The translations under genes were made by a program, and so were the position numbers. From Hyparrhenia diplandra (Eukaryota > Streptophyta > Magnoliopsida > Poales > Poaceae): DNA of 64,000 nt. The notes under the pieces are model-generated. The model had not been told where the DNA came from and ran no database searches. It saw only the letters and a program-made list of their open reading frames with translations. This document shows, piece after piece, positions 23,065-35,149 of the stretch; positions within the stretch are counted from its first letter, which is position 1; each line of letters begins with the position of its first letter. The stretch is from the NCBI GenBank assembly GCA_015847255.1, contig JADLZK010009033.1, positions 1 through 64,000 of the forward strand, written 5' to 3'.

Positions 23065-24725
23065 TTATTGAATAAAGGAAAATGAAAATGAAAATTTAAG
23101 AGATAAAATAAAATGATAGGGGAGGTAGGCACTTATCTCCGTGGGGGTCCTCCCCAAGCTAGCCGATGGCTTATGGGTTAGGGGGTAGTACCCCATGTGG
23201 CGCCAGAACGCCATCTGTGCCTCGTGCTCCTGCCGTCTCCGTTCCGCCTCTTCTGCTTGGTGTTGCAGGTACTGCTGATGGCGTTGATCGGAAACCTGCA
23301 CCAAACCAGTGAGTGACTGTGCAATCTCACCTGTGCGGAGTTCCACATTCCCGAGTCGGGTGTTGATCTCTTGGAGCGCTCTGGGATCCACCGTAGAGTG
23401 ACGTGGTGGTGGTGGCAACCCTTGAGTCGGAGGACACGAGTGTGTCTCATGCCATGTTGACCCTCCCCGCTTGGTCGGGACGAGGTGTGAACATCCCTTC
23501 ATACTGGAAGGTGGGTGTGAGCCCGGGGTTCAGCGTTGGTGTAAAGAACCCGGGCGTGGGCACCGGGTACGGGTGTAGGCTGTGGCATCTGGGAACCACC
23601 AGCCTCGTCCGTAGCTCTCCTTCGTGATGACCTGCGAGAAACAGAACTCCTGCGTGCTTCGTCTAGCTCAACTAGAGCGAAGGTGAGTGATGGGGATTTA
23701 TATAATGAGAGTTCCGGGTTAGGGAGCGGAATCTCATTTATATATCCCGAAAAATAATAAATAATCTTCTCATGGTCATTCTCATCAAATTTTATTATGT
23801 GCCCTTGTATCAGGTGTGATATTGAAATTTCCAGAGGTGGAGTATCTAGGTATGTGACATTTTCGCCTTCCAATGCACCAATGTTACTAGCAATCCTTGT
23901 CACAAGAGAGGTACAATAAACAGGTGTGGATTGTTTAAAATTGCTAAGCATGCATTTTATGATTTCTTTTACAGGAGCAATCTTTCTCTTGTGAACCATG
24001 GCATAGAGGCATTGCATCTCAACATCTAAAAGACGATGAAATTCATGCCTAGGAAACAAAGTTATGGCAATCCATTTTTGCATAAATTTCAATGTTGGAT
24101 GATGTATGTTGGAATTAGAAGGACGAAACCTAGGATCTGTAGGAACTATGGTGGAGATTTCGGTGAAAAAAAGGTGGCACGATTAAAAATCTGGTAAAGC
24201 AACAGCTAAGTTTGTGCAACATTTCTTAGCATCAAAACCTATGTGCCTAGCCATTTCTTGCCATGTGTAACAGTGATATTTACCAAAAAGTCCGAAACTA
24301 ACACCACGATCATGAACTTCCAACGATCCTAGAAATTGGATGGTGAGGAGGCGAGAGCCCTGGCTCATCGAGGGGAGCAATCTGGACCATCCGACGATTT
24401 TCCAAATGATGGGGAATTCGATATCCATACCTAGTTTTTCGAGGACGTCGTTGGGGAAGCAAGGAGCGGGGGAGCGAAGTCTCGGTTCTTGAGGATGTTG
24501 TAGGCTTGCATCTCCCATTCTCCTTCCAGGTCGAGGTGCGGTGCATCGGCTTCCTCGATCGTCATCCCCGTGGGTGCTTGTTCTTGCTCTTGCTCTTGCT
24601 CTTGCGAGGGTGTCTTCTTCTTCATATGCTTCGGTGTTGTCGAAGTGTGTACTCGAACTTCCTTGGGAGAGCCTCGCGCTTCTTCTCACGCCCTTCTTGA
24701 TCGCGCTTGCCGCTTTCCTGAACAT
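23065..24725 (-). pseudogene. Extra ORF of the LTR retrotransposon, interrupted
   Basis: Reading begins at the ATG at 24,725 (MFRKAASAIKKGVRRSARLS), passes an acidic and RA-dipeptide stretch, then GKYHCYTWQEMARHIGFDAK, and meets a TAA at 24,183-24,185. The same frame continues on the far side with FMQKWIAITLFPRHEFHRLL and MQCLYAMVHKRKIAPVKEII to about 23,499, so a single in-frame stop splits it. A further frame (23,502-23,065) carries a glutamine/glutamate-rich coiled-coil-like segment. Similar proteins are common in grass genomes next to gag-only elements; the function is not known to me, and I do not call it env. Confidence 0.65.
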
Positions 24726-25433
24726 GTTAGCGAACAAAAGGCGAACGGAATGGAAACAAGTGCTTACTCTTGGAGAGAACTTGGAAGAGAGAGCTTGTGA
24801 GAGAGAATGTGCTGGTGTTCTTGCACTAGAGCTTGGAAATGCTTTGTGGAGTGCAAGAAGTGAGCAAGTAGCAAAATGAGAGAGTGAGGGAGTGAGAATG
24901 AGAGGGGTGGAGAGTTTTCCCGGCCACCTCTCGTATTTATAGCACGATGCACCCCCGACACTCGGACGAGGGCAACGGCTAGCGCTCGTGACCGTTTGGC
25001 CCGTGACAGGAGGCGCTGCCAGGGGGGCGACCGGCCCAATGCGCCGATCGGCCCCACCCTGGGCCCTCTGTCGCCCTGCTTTGGCAGGTGCGTTCAAACG
25101 GTCGAATCCGACCGTTGTGCAGTGGTGCAACGGTCGGGTTCGGCCCGAAACCTTGTTTTTTCATTTTCTCTCATTTTATAATTTTTTTTTGGAATAAAGT
25201 TTTATTCAGAGTATGAAATCTTATCAATCTATTTTTTATTTATATTATTATATTTTAATTGACATGGAAAAATATGGCAATGGGATTAAAATATAAAAAG
25301 GAATTCTTTTAATATTAAAGAATAAAAAGGAAATGAATTAATTAAAGAGGTTTTGAATTCAAATAATTTAATATGAGGAAAATCAATTTATAGAAGGAAA
25401 ATATTTATTTCTTACCTTTAGTGAAGCTTACCT

Positions 25434-27476
25434 TTAGGCCTGCTTCACACGCCATGCCTTCTTCGTATTTTTGGATGGTGACGTGGTAGGCGTATCTTCC
25501 TTCAAGGTAGGCTTGTGTTTGACGTAGACCATGGAACATTGTTCAGGCTTGGGGCGGAAGTTGAAGATTTCCTCCTTTCCATTGATGTTAAAGCGGATTT
25601 CTCCGGCGCTGACATCAATGTGTGCCCCAGCTGTGCTCAGGAACGGCCGTCCCAAGATCAGAGGTGTTTCCTTAGTGGTTTCCATTTCTAGCACCACAAA
25701 GTCAACTGGCACGAAGTGATCTCTGATTCTAACAGGCACATCTTCTGCTACTCCGGCCGGGTGACGGACTGTGGAGTCAGCCAGTTGGAGCAACATGCTT
25801 GTTGGTGCCAAGTTGGTGAAGTTCATCTTGTCAAACACAGCTTTGGACATGACACTGACGCTCGCCCCCAGGTCGCATAGGGCATGCTCAATCCTTTGAG
25901 TCCCTATTGAACAGCTGATGGTGGGACATCCTGGGTCTTTCTTCTTCTCCGGGAGCTTGTTTAGTATAGCTGCGCTACATGCTTCTGTCAGTTTTACCAC
26001 CTCAGTGGTTGGTAGGGGCAGCTTATTGTTGATGATGGCTTTGACAAATTTGGCGTAAGATGGCATGTGGAGTACATCCATTAGTGGTATATCCACATGT
26101 ATCTTCTGGATCATCTCAACAAACCGGGCAAATTGTTCATCCACGGTTGATTTTCTCTTCCGGGAAGGAAAGGGCATGAAGTTTGTGTCTCCAAAAGTTT
26201 GAGGTGTAACCCTTTCCTCTGCTGGTTCTTCTTCGATTGGTGGAGCGTCTGTGTTGTCTTGTCGTGGTTGCTGGAATTGCTGAGAATTTTCTGCTGCATG
26301 TTTAGGATATGGTGGATCACGAGTAGACTTACCGCTCCTCGTGGCCACTGCATTAACCTTTTCCATAGGTTGACTAGGGATTTTTCCATCTTGATTAATA
26401 GGAATATAATTCGCTAAATGTGACAATTGTTTTTCAACCTTTTTATTTAAGCTCAATTGATTAATTACAGCAGAAGATAAGTTCTCAAGTTTGGTGTTTA
26501 TGTCTTCAAGCATTTTATCATTAGACAATATCTTTTTATTAAGACTTTCATTAATTTTAGCTTGACCATAAACTAAATCTTTCAAGGAGGGTTGATTGGA
26601 ATTGAAATTGGAATTGTAACCAGAATTGTAAATGTTACCTCCTTGTGGGCGATTCTGATTGTTCCACCCATTGTTATTACCTGGACGAAATCCGTTGTTG
26701 ACGAAGGCTACATCTTCTCGAGTTTCGGGACAAGAGCTTCCCGAATGTCCAACCTCTCCACAGACTTCACATGTCATATGTGAGTCCATGGGGAGTGTAG
26801 CACTGCTTGACGGAGCTTGGTCGTCCAGTCTTTTCATCAGGAGATCGATCTTTGCAGTAAGCAGATCAGTCTCCTTGACTGTGTGCATACCTTTTTGTGT
26901 TTTCTGAGGGGCCCGTTCTTCTCCCCAGCCTTGGTTCTCGATCATCTTCTCGATGAGTGCTTCTGCTTTCTCAACAGTGAGGGATAAGAACGCCCCTCCA
27001 GCAGCAGCATCTATGTGGCCCTTCGACATGGTCGTAAGACCATTGTAGAAGTTCTGAAGGACGAGCCACTTCTCCATGCCATGGTGTGGGCAGGCGAGGA
27101 TGTACTCTTGCAGCCTCTCCCACGCCTCTGGTATGGGTTCCGTTGCTGTCTGCTGAAAATTGGAAATTCTTGCCCGCAGGGCATTGGTTTTGCCCATTGG
27201 GAAGAACCTTGCGAGGAATGCGGTGGAGCATTTACTCCAAGTGCTGACAGCCTCCTTGTCCTTGTAGAACCATTGCTTCGCCTTCCCTACAAGGGAGAAG
27301 GGAAACAAGCGGAGCCTGATTGCATCTGGCTCAACGTCCTTGATGACGATTGTGTCGCACAGCTCCAAGAAGTTCTGGAGATGAGCATTTGCGTCCTCGC
27401 TTGGCAGTCCACAGAATGGACTTGCTTGTACCATCGTGATGAGGCCAGTCCTTAACTCAAAGTTCTTGTCGCCCAA
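25434..27476 (-). CDS. Retrotransposon gag with aspartic protease-like domain
   Basis: This 680-residue open frame has a retrotransposon gag domain (about residues 50-150, with LRLFPFSLVGKAKQWF), a CCHC zinc knuckle (C236, C239, H244, C249) and a retropepsin-like domain with DLGAS at 535-539 and ILGRPFL at 607-613. Gag packages element RNA; the protease would cleave the polyprotein. The frame stops at 25,434 with no pol domain after it. The true N-terminus lies in another frame at 27,688-27,452 (MTGRNLPKNFVDDPERLLRR), separated by a one-base shift near 27,490, so the full product would be about 750 residues. The open length suggests recent activity or constraint. Confidence 0.85.
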   Translation of the reverse strand: MGDKNFELRTGLITMVQASPFCGLPSEDANAHLQNFLELCDTIVIKDVEPDAIRLRLFPFSLVGKAKQWFYKDKEAVSTWSKCSTAFLARFFPMGKTNALRARISNFQQTATEPIPEAWERLQEYILACPHHGMEKWLVLQNFYNGLTTMSKGHIDAAAGGAFLSLTVEKAEALIEKMIENQGWGEERAPQKTQKGMHTVKETDLLTAKIDLLMKRLDDQAPSSSATLPMDSHMTCEVCGEVGHSGSSCPETREDVAFVNNGFRPGNNNGWNNQNRPQGGNIYNSGYNSNFNSNQPSLKDLVYGQAKINESLNKKILSNDKMLEDINTKLENLSSAVINQLSLNKKVEKQLSHLANYIPINQDGKIPSQPMEKVNAVATRSGKSTRDPPYPKHAAENSQQFQQPRQDNTDAPPIEEEPAEERVTPQTFGDTNFMPFPSRKRKSTVDEQFARFVEMIQKIHVDIPLMDVLHMPSYAKFVKAIINNKLPLPTTEVVKLTEACSAAILNKLPEKKKDPGCPTISCSIGTQRIEHALCDLGASVSVMSKAVFDKMNFTNLAPTSMLLQLADSTVRHPAGVAEDVPVRIRDHFVPVDFVVLEMETTKETPLILGRPFLSTAGAHIDVSAGEIRFNINGKEEIFNFRPKPEQCSMVYVKHKPTLKEDTPTTSPSKNTKKAWRVKQA

Positions 27477-27688
27477 GTTGACACGGGGCCAAGCGGGACA
27501 TTGCCCACGATGGGGGACGAGTAGTCACGGAGTGTCTTGGTGGCCATGAGTGTTGATGAAGATGGTACTTGGATGACAGGTGCAACCTCCTCGGGAGTGA
27601 TGACAGGAGGAGTGGCCTGAGCTCGACTCCTTCTGAGCAGCCTCTCTGGATCGTCGACGAAGTTTTTCGGCAGGTTGCGACCAGTCAT
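27452..27688 (-). pseudogene. N-terminal gag fragment, out of frame
   Basis: The 78-codon frame begins MTGRNLPKNFVDDPERLLRR and ends where the main gag frame begins. The last codons (GPVSTWATRTLS) correspond to the position where the other frame reads GDKNFELRTG, indicating a single-base frameshift near 27,490. Confidence 0.65.
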
Positions 27689-27815
27689 ACACTATCTCTG
27701 TTTTCGTCCACAACAGGAAGAAAACAAAAAGAGTTAGCCTGCAAAGATTAGGGCTATCATCCATACATGTGGTTATGATCATCTTTATTAATATTTTTTT
27801 CTTTTAACCTTGCCT

Positions 27816-27833
27816 TCCCCGGCAACGGCGCCA
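27816..27833 (-). promoter_or_regulatory. Primer-binding site (tRNA-Asp type)
   Basis: The minus strand reads TGGCGCCGTTGCCGGGGA, eight bases inside the 5' LTR. It is complementary to the conserved plant tRNA-Asp 3' end, including CCA. Confidence 0.75.
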
Positions 27834-27841
27834 GAAATGCT

Positions 27842-29484
27842 TGTTGGCGTTTCTTAACGTTATTACTACGAATAGATTTTAAACCTATCCCCGGCAATGG
27901 CGCCAGAAATGCTTGTTGGCATTTCTTAGCACAATCACTAAGAATAGATATTATGATTAATGATAACGTCAAGAGAACGTCAGGTGATAGATGAATTGAA
28001 TATTGCAAGGGTCAACCCGCAAGCGCACGGATCTATCATCGTAGCATTTCACCCGGTGAGTAATCGGGTATCGTTCATTTATATTTTCCCATGGGAAGGC
28101 AGGTTTAGATTTAATATGATGATGATATAGCCCACAATGTATGTATGGATAGCCACTAATCATATACAGGGGTAAGTGATAATAATATTGGAGATAGTGG
28201 TGACACACACACTTCTTGAGCACTAGAAGGAATAAATAGAAAATAACATAAAAAGGAAAATCTATGTTGAGTTGGCTATTCTAATATCGCCAATGCGTTA
28301 GACTATAGTCTACATACGTCATTCATGGTTCACAGTAGAGATGGGCTAAAGTGATGAGGAGATGCCCGCGGCTGGTATCCGCCAGCCGGTTGCACTTGAT
28401 AAGACTCCAACCCAACACCCGGACGTGGAGGAGTGCAAAGGACGGACAGAGTTGTCACACCTCGCCGCCTACCTCACACTACCGTGGGATGCCGGCATTT
28501 TCCAGATGATTCCCTATAGACCTAAGCACCATGCTTACATTTATAGAGAACTACCTAAACCCCCGCGGTACCACGACCCTACGGATCGACGGGAAAGAGT
28601 AAAGGTAAAACCCGAAGGTACACGGACCATCACTCGAACTTAGTTCTACTACGTTCCAAGAATAAAATATGATTCAATTAGCCTAAAGTTAGTCATGTTA
28701 ATTATCACATTATACTAACTATACTCTAGTTGGCACAATATGAATATAACATGAGGGTAACTATACTCTAGTTCATATGCATTGCGATATAAATAATGAG
28801 ACTTGAATAAAGGAAAGAACTTCATAATAAATTACCAAAAGATCCTTCCAAGGAGACAAGCCCTCCTTGAAGCTCCGCCTAACTCAAATACTAACACTAA
28901 ACTAATGAAGAGGAGAGAGTGGTGCTCAAGGTGAGGATGTAACAATGTGTAGTGTGTTGTGTTGTGTGTGAGGAGTGCCTCTCTTTATATAGTGGAGAGG
29001 AGGAGGGAATGGAGGGCTCTCCTTGCTTCGAGCTCTTCTTGGCGGGAACGAAAGTTTGCACAACATGCAACCGCCGCTTGAAGTTCGCACCAAACCGCCA
29101 GAGAAAGGGCGGGAGCATTGGCGAAATTTGGCGCCGACCGCCGCAGCGATGGGCGGCCGGCCTGGGCCGGGCTTCTCGGCCCCGGCCTTCTCTGTCGCGC
29201 GTTTTGTCACTTGTATGTTGGGCCTATGGTGGTGCATGGGCCAGTTTATGCGCAGTGTTTGGTCTCCTTGCTCAATCCACTCCTTGGCGTCTTTTTATTC
29301 AAATGCGGTTTCTAATTTATTTGGCAACTTTGTTTTTGTTTCCACTTTTATACCGCAAGACATAATTTCTAGAATACAAGTGGAACTAGGTTAGAAGTAA
29401 AGGTATATGCATCATAAGTTTGCCTCTTTCTCATGAATTGGATATAAGTTGGCGGTATAATATACTCAATAATGACCGCCAACA
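27842..29484 (-). repeat. Right LTR (5' LTR in element orientation)
   Basis: It matches the left LTR almost base for base, including the AT-rich tract and the TATA-like tttatatagtgg near 28,985. A second primer-binding-site-like sequence lies inside it (about 27,893-27,913) followed by an inner tgttggc at 27,914, so the LTR edge plus primer site is duplicated in tandem. Confidence 0.85.
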
Positions 29485-29823
29485 GGTGCGACTCTCCCTC
29501 TTCCTCTCCAACCCCGGAGCGGTAAGCAGTAGCGGTGGTGAGGCCTCTCCAACGGGTTCTCGGAGCGGATCCGGCTTCCCGACAGTGGATTGGTCGGTGA
29601 CGGCGGGCATGCCGGTGTGGCGAGTGATGATGTATCCAGGGCCCAGATCCGCTAGTGTGGGCACTCACCTTTTTTTTCTTTTTTTTTTCTAATTAACCGT
29701 GGCGGGTAGGCAACCACCTCGGAAAAGGTCATGATGACCGTGACCTTTGATTCGAGGCGGTTTCAAAAACCGCCTCGGTTAACCTATTGTGCCCGCCACA
29801 GTAATGAAATTGTGAAGTAGTAG

Positions 29824-29947
29824 GTGGCCCCGGTTACGGCCCCAAGGCAAGTCACGTCTACTCCTTACTCAACCATAGGAGTGGTTGGGACATTGGCCCA
29901 TACATTCTATGGGCTTTAAAATTACTTGTTCCAACGTTACTAAGATG
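29824..29947. other. Short flank upstream of the tandem duplication
   Basis: No gene or repeat is recognised between the CACTA-like end and the first duplicated base. Confidence 0.4.
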
Positions 29948-30689
29948 GAGTGAATAGTGAGCTTGAGCCATAGTCCGATATACTAAGATGGAACAGCCTC
30001 AACATTATATTGTGCTGCGCTGTCCGGCCGTTACTATATTCCACCTATGGGTAGCAATGATGGTACTGTGTGGTTTGTTTTGGTTTAAGGAACAAATCCG
30101 TATCATATCATATTAGATGAGCTCGATGATACATCGTTAGTACTGTACATCTTAAATTTATGACAAGAGTGTCTCAATTATTCATGATTATACTAATGTG
30201 CATTTTGGTAATAAAGTACAATGAGATAGTGATAAGTCAACTAAATAAAAGTATTAATTAAACAGTGAAAAGACAAGTGAGTATCATAATCATAAATAGA
30301 CCGAATTTGTCGTCACCTGGGACTTCAAGTTTTCACAGAAACTACAAGGGAACTAGACAAAGTCTTCTCCCGCCGGTCGTCCCGCGTCGAGTGCCTCACC
30401 AACGTTCTTGCAGCTAATATATCGTTATTATAATAAGGGTCTGTCTACCTGATAACCGCCTGATTTTTCCCAAACAATTACCCGGGTGATTTATACAATG
30501 AAATCATCCAGATAGGATGAGGAAAGAAAACCGGGTGAAAAATAGGATGAAATCACCCGGATGATTTGAAATAGAAAATCAACCAAAACCTATCTAAACC
30601 GAAAACTGGATGATTTTTAAGAACAAATCATCCAGATTTTTTAAATACCTATGTAAACCAGATAATCAGATTACAAACATCTAACAGAT

Positions 30690-33125
30690 AGACAGATTTT
30701 AGCTATACAAAGCAAATATAACAACATAGCCACAGATTTTATTGCTATGGAAGTCAAATATCAAAAATAAATAAGCCATATTGCCAAATTATTGCTATGG
30801 GAGGCAAATATAACAACAAAATAGGCAAATAGCCAGATTACACTGTTCTATAACAAAATTTACACCAACTAAACACTGAAGTTACAATCATTTGAGTACT
30901 ATAATTATTAAAATAGAGCAATGTAATTTCCAAATAAGTCTAAGCTCTTGAAATCATGCCACATCTATCTTGCTGCAGTAACCATCAAAAGAGCAATCAT
31001 TTCGTCTTCTCCTCAGGAAATAAAGAAAATAGTGCGTAAATTAATATTACAGTCATATATAACAACATTTACAACAAATCAAAACTAAACTTACAATCAT
31101 TTCAGCACTATAATTTTTATAATACAACAACGTAATTTCCTAGTCATGTAACAATTAATGAACTAACAAGGTAAATATGTTGCCTACAACTCATGAAACC
31201 AATGCAACAAATTCCCAGAAAAATGTTATAAACTACAAGCAGCCCAAAGAAAAGTAACTCACTCATAAGGGAACCACTACCATTCATATAACAATATAAG
31301 CCATATAGACATACAACCAGATTACCAGATTTTATCTATGTAAGGCAAATGTGAAAATAGATAACCAAATATCCAAATTTTATCTATGGAAGGCAAATAT
31401 AAAAAAAAAAAAAAAAGGCCAAATAGCCAGATTATTGCTATGGGAGACAAATATCACAAAGAGATGGCCAAATTTCAAGATTTGAGCTATGGAAGGCAAA
31501 TATCAAAAATAGATGGCCAAATAGTCATATTGTTCTAGAAAGGCCTAAAACAAATTCATTATGGGTGGATCCTACCTTTGGTTCAATAACAAGCAAAGTG
31601 CAGCTAGCAAAAGACCCAAGCTAGGCACTAAAAAAAAAAAGCACATATAGCTAATTACAGTGATATATAACTACATTTACAACATATCGACACTAAATTT
31701 ACAATGAACTGGCTGCTATAAGTTTTTTAAAAAAGCAATGTAAAATCTATGTCATGTCACAATAATTTGACAAGCAAAGAGTAGATTTTAAACTACATAT
31801 GAATTTCAAATCCAATATATGGGCAAAGAATGAAAAGCTAACGCTTGTCGACGGCAAGAACAACATCAACAGGATCAGGTGCCAACCTTTTAAAAAAAGG
31901 GCAGCGGCATGCTCAGAATGACTTCAGCTTGCTATTGGCCTGCTACAGCTTGCTGTAGCTTGCTCTTGGAAACAGCAGCTAAACAAAATGGAGCTGCATG
32001 GTTCAGCAAAGAATTACAGCACCAAAGGATGGCACAACGGGCCCCTGCAAGGTATACAACACGGCACGAAGGCCAGTTTTAGCATAACGTGCCAGCAAGA
32101 ATGGACAAAGGAGGGGCCTTGGGTGTTGGATGCTCACCAAGGAGGTGCTGCATTACCAGCAGCGGCACCAGGACATGAGCCTAAGTTGGGCAATCACGCC
32201 TTGGACAAGCAAAGCACAGTCTTCTTGCAGCGCATCAAACTCGGCACGAAGGCCGGCCTCAGGTTGTGAACATGAACAACATGAAGGGAAAAGGTTGTGC
32301 CTTCAACACTGGGCTTACCGATATAGCCTCCTTCAACACTCCCGCACGCCTCCTTTCTGTAGAAATAAATGGAGCTCATAACTTGGAAAATCATATCATT
32401 AACAAAAAAAAACCTAAAATGGCTAATAGTCATCTCAAAATTCTTGTCAGATTCTTGTTATGGAAGGCAAATATCAAAAATAAATAGGTCATAATGTCAG
32501 ATTCTTGCTATGGAGGACAAATATAATAACAATAAAAAGCCAAACAGCCAGATTACAGTGATCTATAACAACATTTACACTAACTGAACAATAAAGTTAC
32601 AATCAGTTCAATACTATAAAAATTATAATTGAACAATGTAATTTCCTAGTAATGTCACAATTAATATAATGACAAGGTAAATATGGTAAAAAAAACTCAC
32701 CTTCAACTGTGGTGAAAAATAAGTTAAAGCTCTTCAACTCAACACACATCTATCTTGCTGCCACAATCATCAAAAGAGCAACCATTTCCTCTTCTTAGAA
32801 AAAATAACAAAAGAAATTTGGGTTAAAAACTTTCAAGTGCTTACTAAAACCATAAGCCAGATATCTAGATTTTTACTATGGAAAACAAATAACACAAAGA
32901 GATAGGCCAAATACCAGATTTTATCTATGGAAGGAAAATATAACAAATAAATAGGCCAAATAGACAGATTTTAGCTATGGAAGGCAAATATCGAAAAAAA
33001 AAATATAGGCCAAAATAGCCAGATTTTAGCTATGGAAGGCAAATATCACAAAGAGATATCCAAATAGCCAGATTTTAGCTATGGATGGCAAATATCACAA
33101 AGAGATAGCCAAATAACCAGATTCA
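30690..33125. repeat. Dispersed ~45-bp repeats
   Basis: At least 13 copies of a unit around gctatggaaggcaaatat, usually followed by cacaaagagataggccaaata and preceded by ccagatttta, occur in clusters near 30,750-30,845, 31,320-31,530, 32,450-32,530 and 32,870-33,125. Between clusters, longer segments are also duplicated: the stretch around agctaggcac-ctaattacagtg occurs near 31,617 and 33,260. Confidence 0.8.
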
Positions 33126-33763
33126 TGATTGCCATGAAACAAAAAAAAAAAAAAAAACTAGCCATCAACTATTTCTACACAAGCCTAAAACCATTTGATT
33201 AGGGGTGGATCCAACCTTTGGTTCAATGACAAGCAAAGAGCAACTAGCAAAAGACCCTAGCTAGGCACTTAAAAAATCACATATAGCTAATTACAGTGTT
33301 ACTAGCTAAGCGCCCATGCGTTGCTACGGGATAACTAAACTTTTATACTAAAAACACACGGATCGCATGATAAAATAATAAATACCTTCAACGCCTTTGT
33401 AGCTCAGCAATTGAACTTCTAAATTCAGGACTTAGGAATCAGTCGGTAAAAAATGCTAATCTTTTAGGTTGGGTCCTGCTACGGTGTGTCCAAAAAGTGT
33501 AGATCTCAAAAAGTTATCATTACATCCACAATAGGAGATTTGGAGCGACGGAGAGGTCTATATATTTGTATGCATGAATTTATTTGTAAGCTGAATTGGT
33601 GGCATGCATTCAAGTATGTATTGAAAAGATTGGTGGTATGCACTCAACCACTTATGGTCAAGCAGGCACCGGCCGACACAGATTGACGGTTTTGTGACGT
33701 ACCAAGCGGCGATGGAGCGGCGATGTTGGTGTGGTGGCGGTGATTTTCAACTTAGACGACGAG

Positions 33764-34057
33764 CAATGGACGGCGGGCGATGTCTATCACTCGAAGACGA
33801 CGAGTGACGTCGATCGCGCGAAGATGACCGGCTTGGGTGCACGTCTTAGGTGGCGTGGAGGCAAGGGCGAGGACGACGGAGCAGGTCGACGGCGGGCGAT
33901 CTTCAACAAGCAATGGAAGACGGGCGACGTTGATCACGTGAAGGCTGCGAGCGATGTCGATCACGCGAAGATGACCGGCTTGCCGCACGTATTAGGTGGC
34001 GTGGAGGCAAGAGTGAGAACGATGGAGCAAGTCGATGGCGCGGCGACGTTCTACGTT
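33764..34057. repeat. Two copies of a 147-bp GC-rich repeat
   Basis: caatgga and gatgaccggcttg recur exactly 147 bp apart (33,764/33,911 and 33,823/33,970). Both copies share ggtggcgtggaggcaag. 147 is a multiple of three, so open frames across it stay open, but nothing resembles a known protein. Confidence 0.75.
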
Positions 34058-34216
34058 GGCGCGGACAAGGAGGAGGTCGTTGGTGTTGGCGTCGCACGAG
34101 TTGGAGCGAGGTTGGCGGCACGGCTTCGGACGATGACGAGGTCGACGGAGTAGTCCTCCTTACGGAGCGCGGCGAGATCTCGCACCGGGAGGAGATTTGG
34201 AGCGACGGAGAGGTCT

Positions 34217-34610
34217 CTATATTTTATGCATGAAATTATTTCTTTTTTTGTTCTCCTCTAATCGGTAGCCATCTTCTATATTTGTATGCATGAATTGATT
34301 TCCTTTTATTTCTCCTCTAATGGGAGGAGAGATATCGATCTCGCATGAAATCATTTCCTTTTTATCCGTCCGTGTTGGTATGCATGAATTTATTTCCTTT
34401 TTCTCCTCTAATTGATAGCCATCTTCTATATTTGTCATGCATGAATTGAATTACTTTTATTTCTCCTCTAATAGGGAGGAGAGATATCTTGCATGAAATT
34501 GTTTCCTTTTTATCCGTCCATGGTGTCATACATGAATTGATTTCCTTTTTTCTCCTATAATCGTGGATGAGAGATATCTGGCATGAGATCATTTCTTTTT
34601 TTCTCCGTAT
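34217..34610. repeat. ~150-bp tandem repeat in the Helitron
   Basis: tagccatcttctatatttg occurs at 34,266 and 34,416, with gcatgaat and tttctcctctaat motifs recurring in the same order and a partial third copy from about 34,545. Confidence 0.75.
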
Positions 34611-35149
34611 GCGGGATCGCATGTCTGGGGGCACTGGAGAGTCAGCCACAAAGTCGCACCAAATGACAGTCTTCCTTTTGTTCTTTTTATGTTGTAGAGA
34701 TTTTTTGGGTTTTTCTGTAATCCGCCTAAAATCATGTTTTATATCGGTTGGAAGAAAAATCTTCGATATCCATTTATTTAGATGCGCCAATAAATCCACG
34801 AGTAAGTTTCGACGCATCTTCGTACCATCCTGTACACGGGAGATATAACACCTCCGTATAGAGTCTAATAAACCATTTAGAAGTACCTAGGAATATCAAA
34901 AAATATGGCATTAGTTAATTAATATTTACAATATATAAAAATATATTGTAAGTGTTAGTAATCTCCTATTACCTCGCCTATTGCGTTAGAACCTCCTTAC
35001 ATACAATATTCTTTGTGAAAATTCCAAGGGTCTTCTTATCATTACCTTTTTTTACTTGGTGCATTCTTTTTAAATTTTTTTGACGTCATTCCTTCTAGTA
35101 TTTTTCTTCTCTATATTTTTTTGGCCTCCTCCCGTGAGTCCGCATTAGG

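Larger units (their letters stand above)
20440..29484 (-). mobile_element. Non-autonomous Ty3/gypsy-type LTR retrotransposon (Tat/Athila-like)
   Basis: Two LTRs of about 1.64 kb flank an internal region that reads on the minus strand: 5' LTR (27,842-29,484), primer-binding site, gag with protease, an extra ORF, polypurine tract, 3' LTR (20,440-22,081). LTR ends are TGTTGGCGG...GCCAACA. The primer-binding site TGGCGCCGTTGCCGGGGA matches the 3' end of plant tRNA-Asp, as in Athila/Tat elements. No reverse transcriptase, RNase H or integrase was found, so it must have depended on an autonomous partner. The presumed 5-bp target duplications are GGTAC (20,435-20,439) and GGTGC (29,485-29,489), four of five identical, and the first bases of the left LTR are altered. 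Confidence 0.85.
15987..29823. mobile_element. Non-autonomous CACTA-like element split by two retroelements
   Basis: The left end begins CACTACTACGAAAAAA and the right end, read in reverse, contains CTACTACTTCACAATTTC. Both ends carry subterminal motifs of the same type (ggaggcg, accatgg, aaccgcctcgg). A GGT triplet precedes the left end (15,984-15,986) and follows the right end (29,823-29,825), as expected for a 3-bp target duplication, although the last bases of the right end are irregular. Without the inserted LTR block and LTR retrotransposon, about 1.2 kb of element sequence remains (15,987-16,256, 19,807-20,439 and 29,485-29,822). It has no transposase. Confidence 0.45.

Noticed and set aside
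23499..24725. Calling the extra retrotransposon ORF an envelope gene
   Set aside because: No signal peptide, transmembrane or fusion-type segment was visible; position alone is not enough.
30690..33125. CRISPR-like array of short repeats
   Set aside because: Units are irregular in spacing and sequence, spacers are themselves repeated, and the genome is plant.
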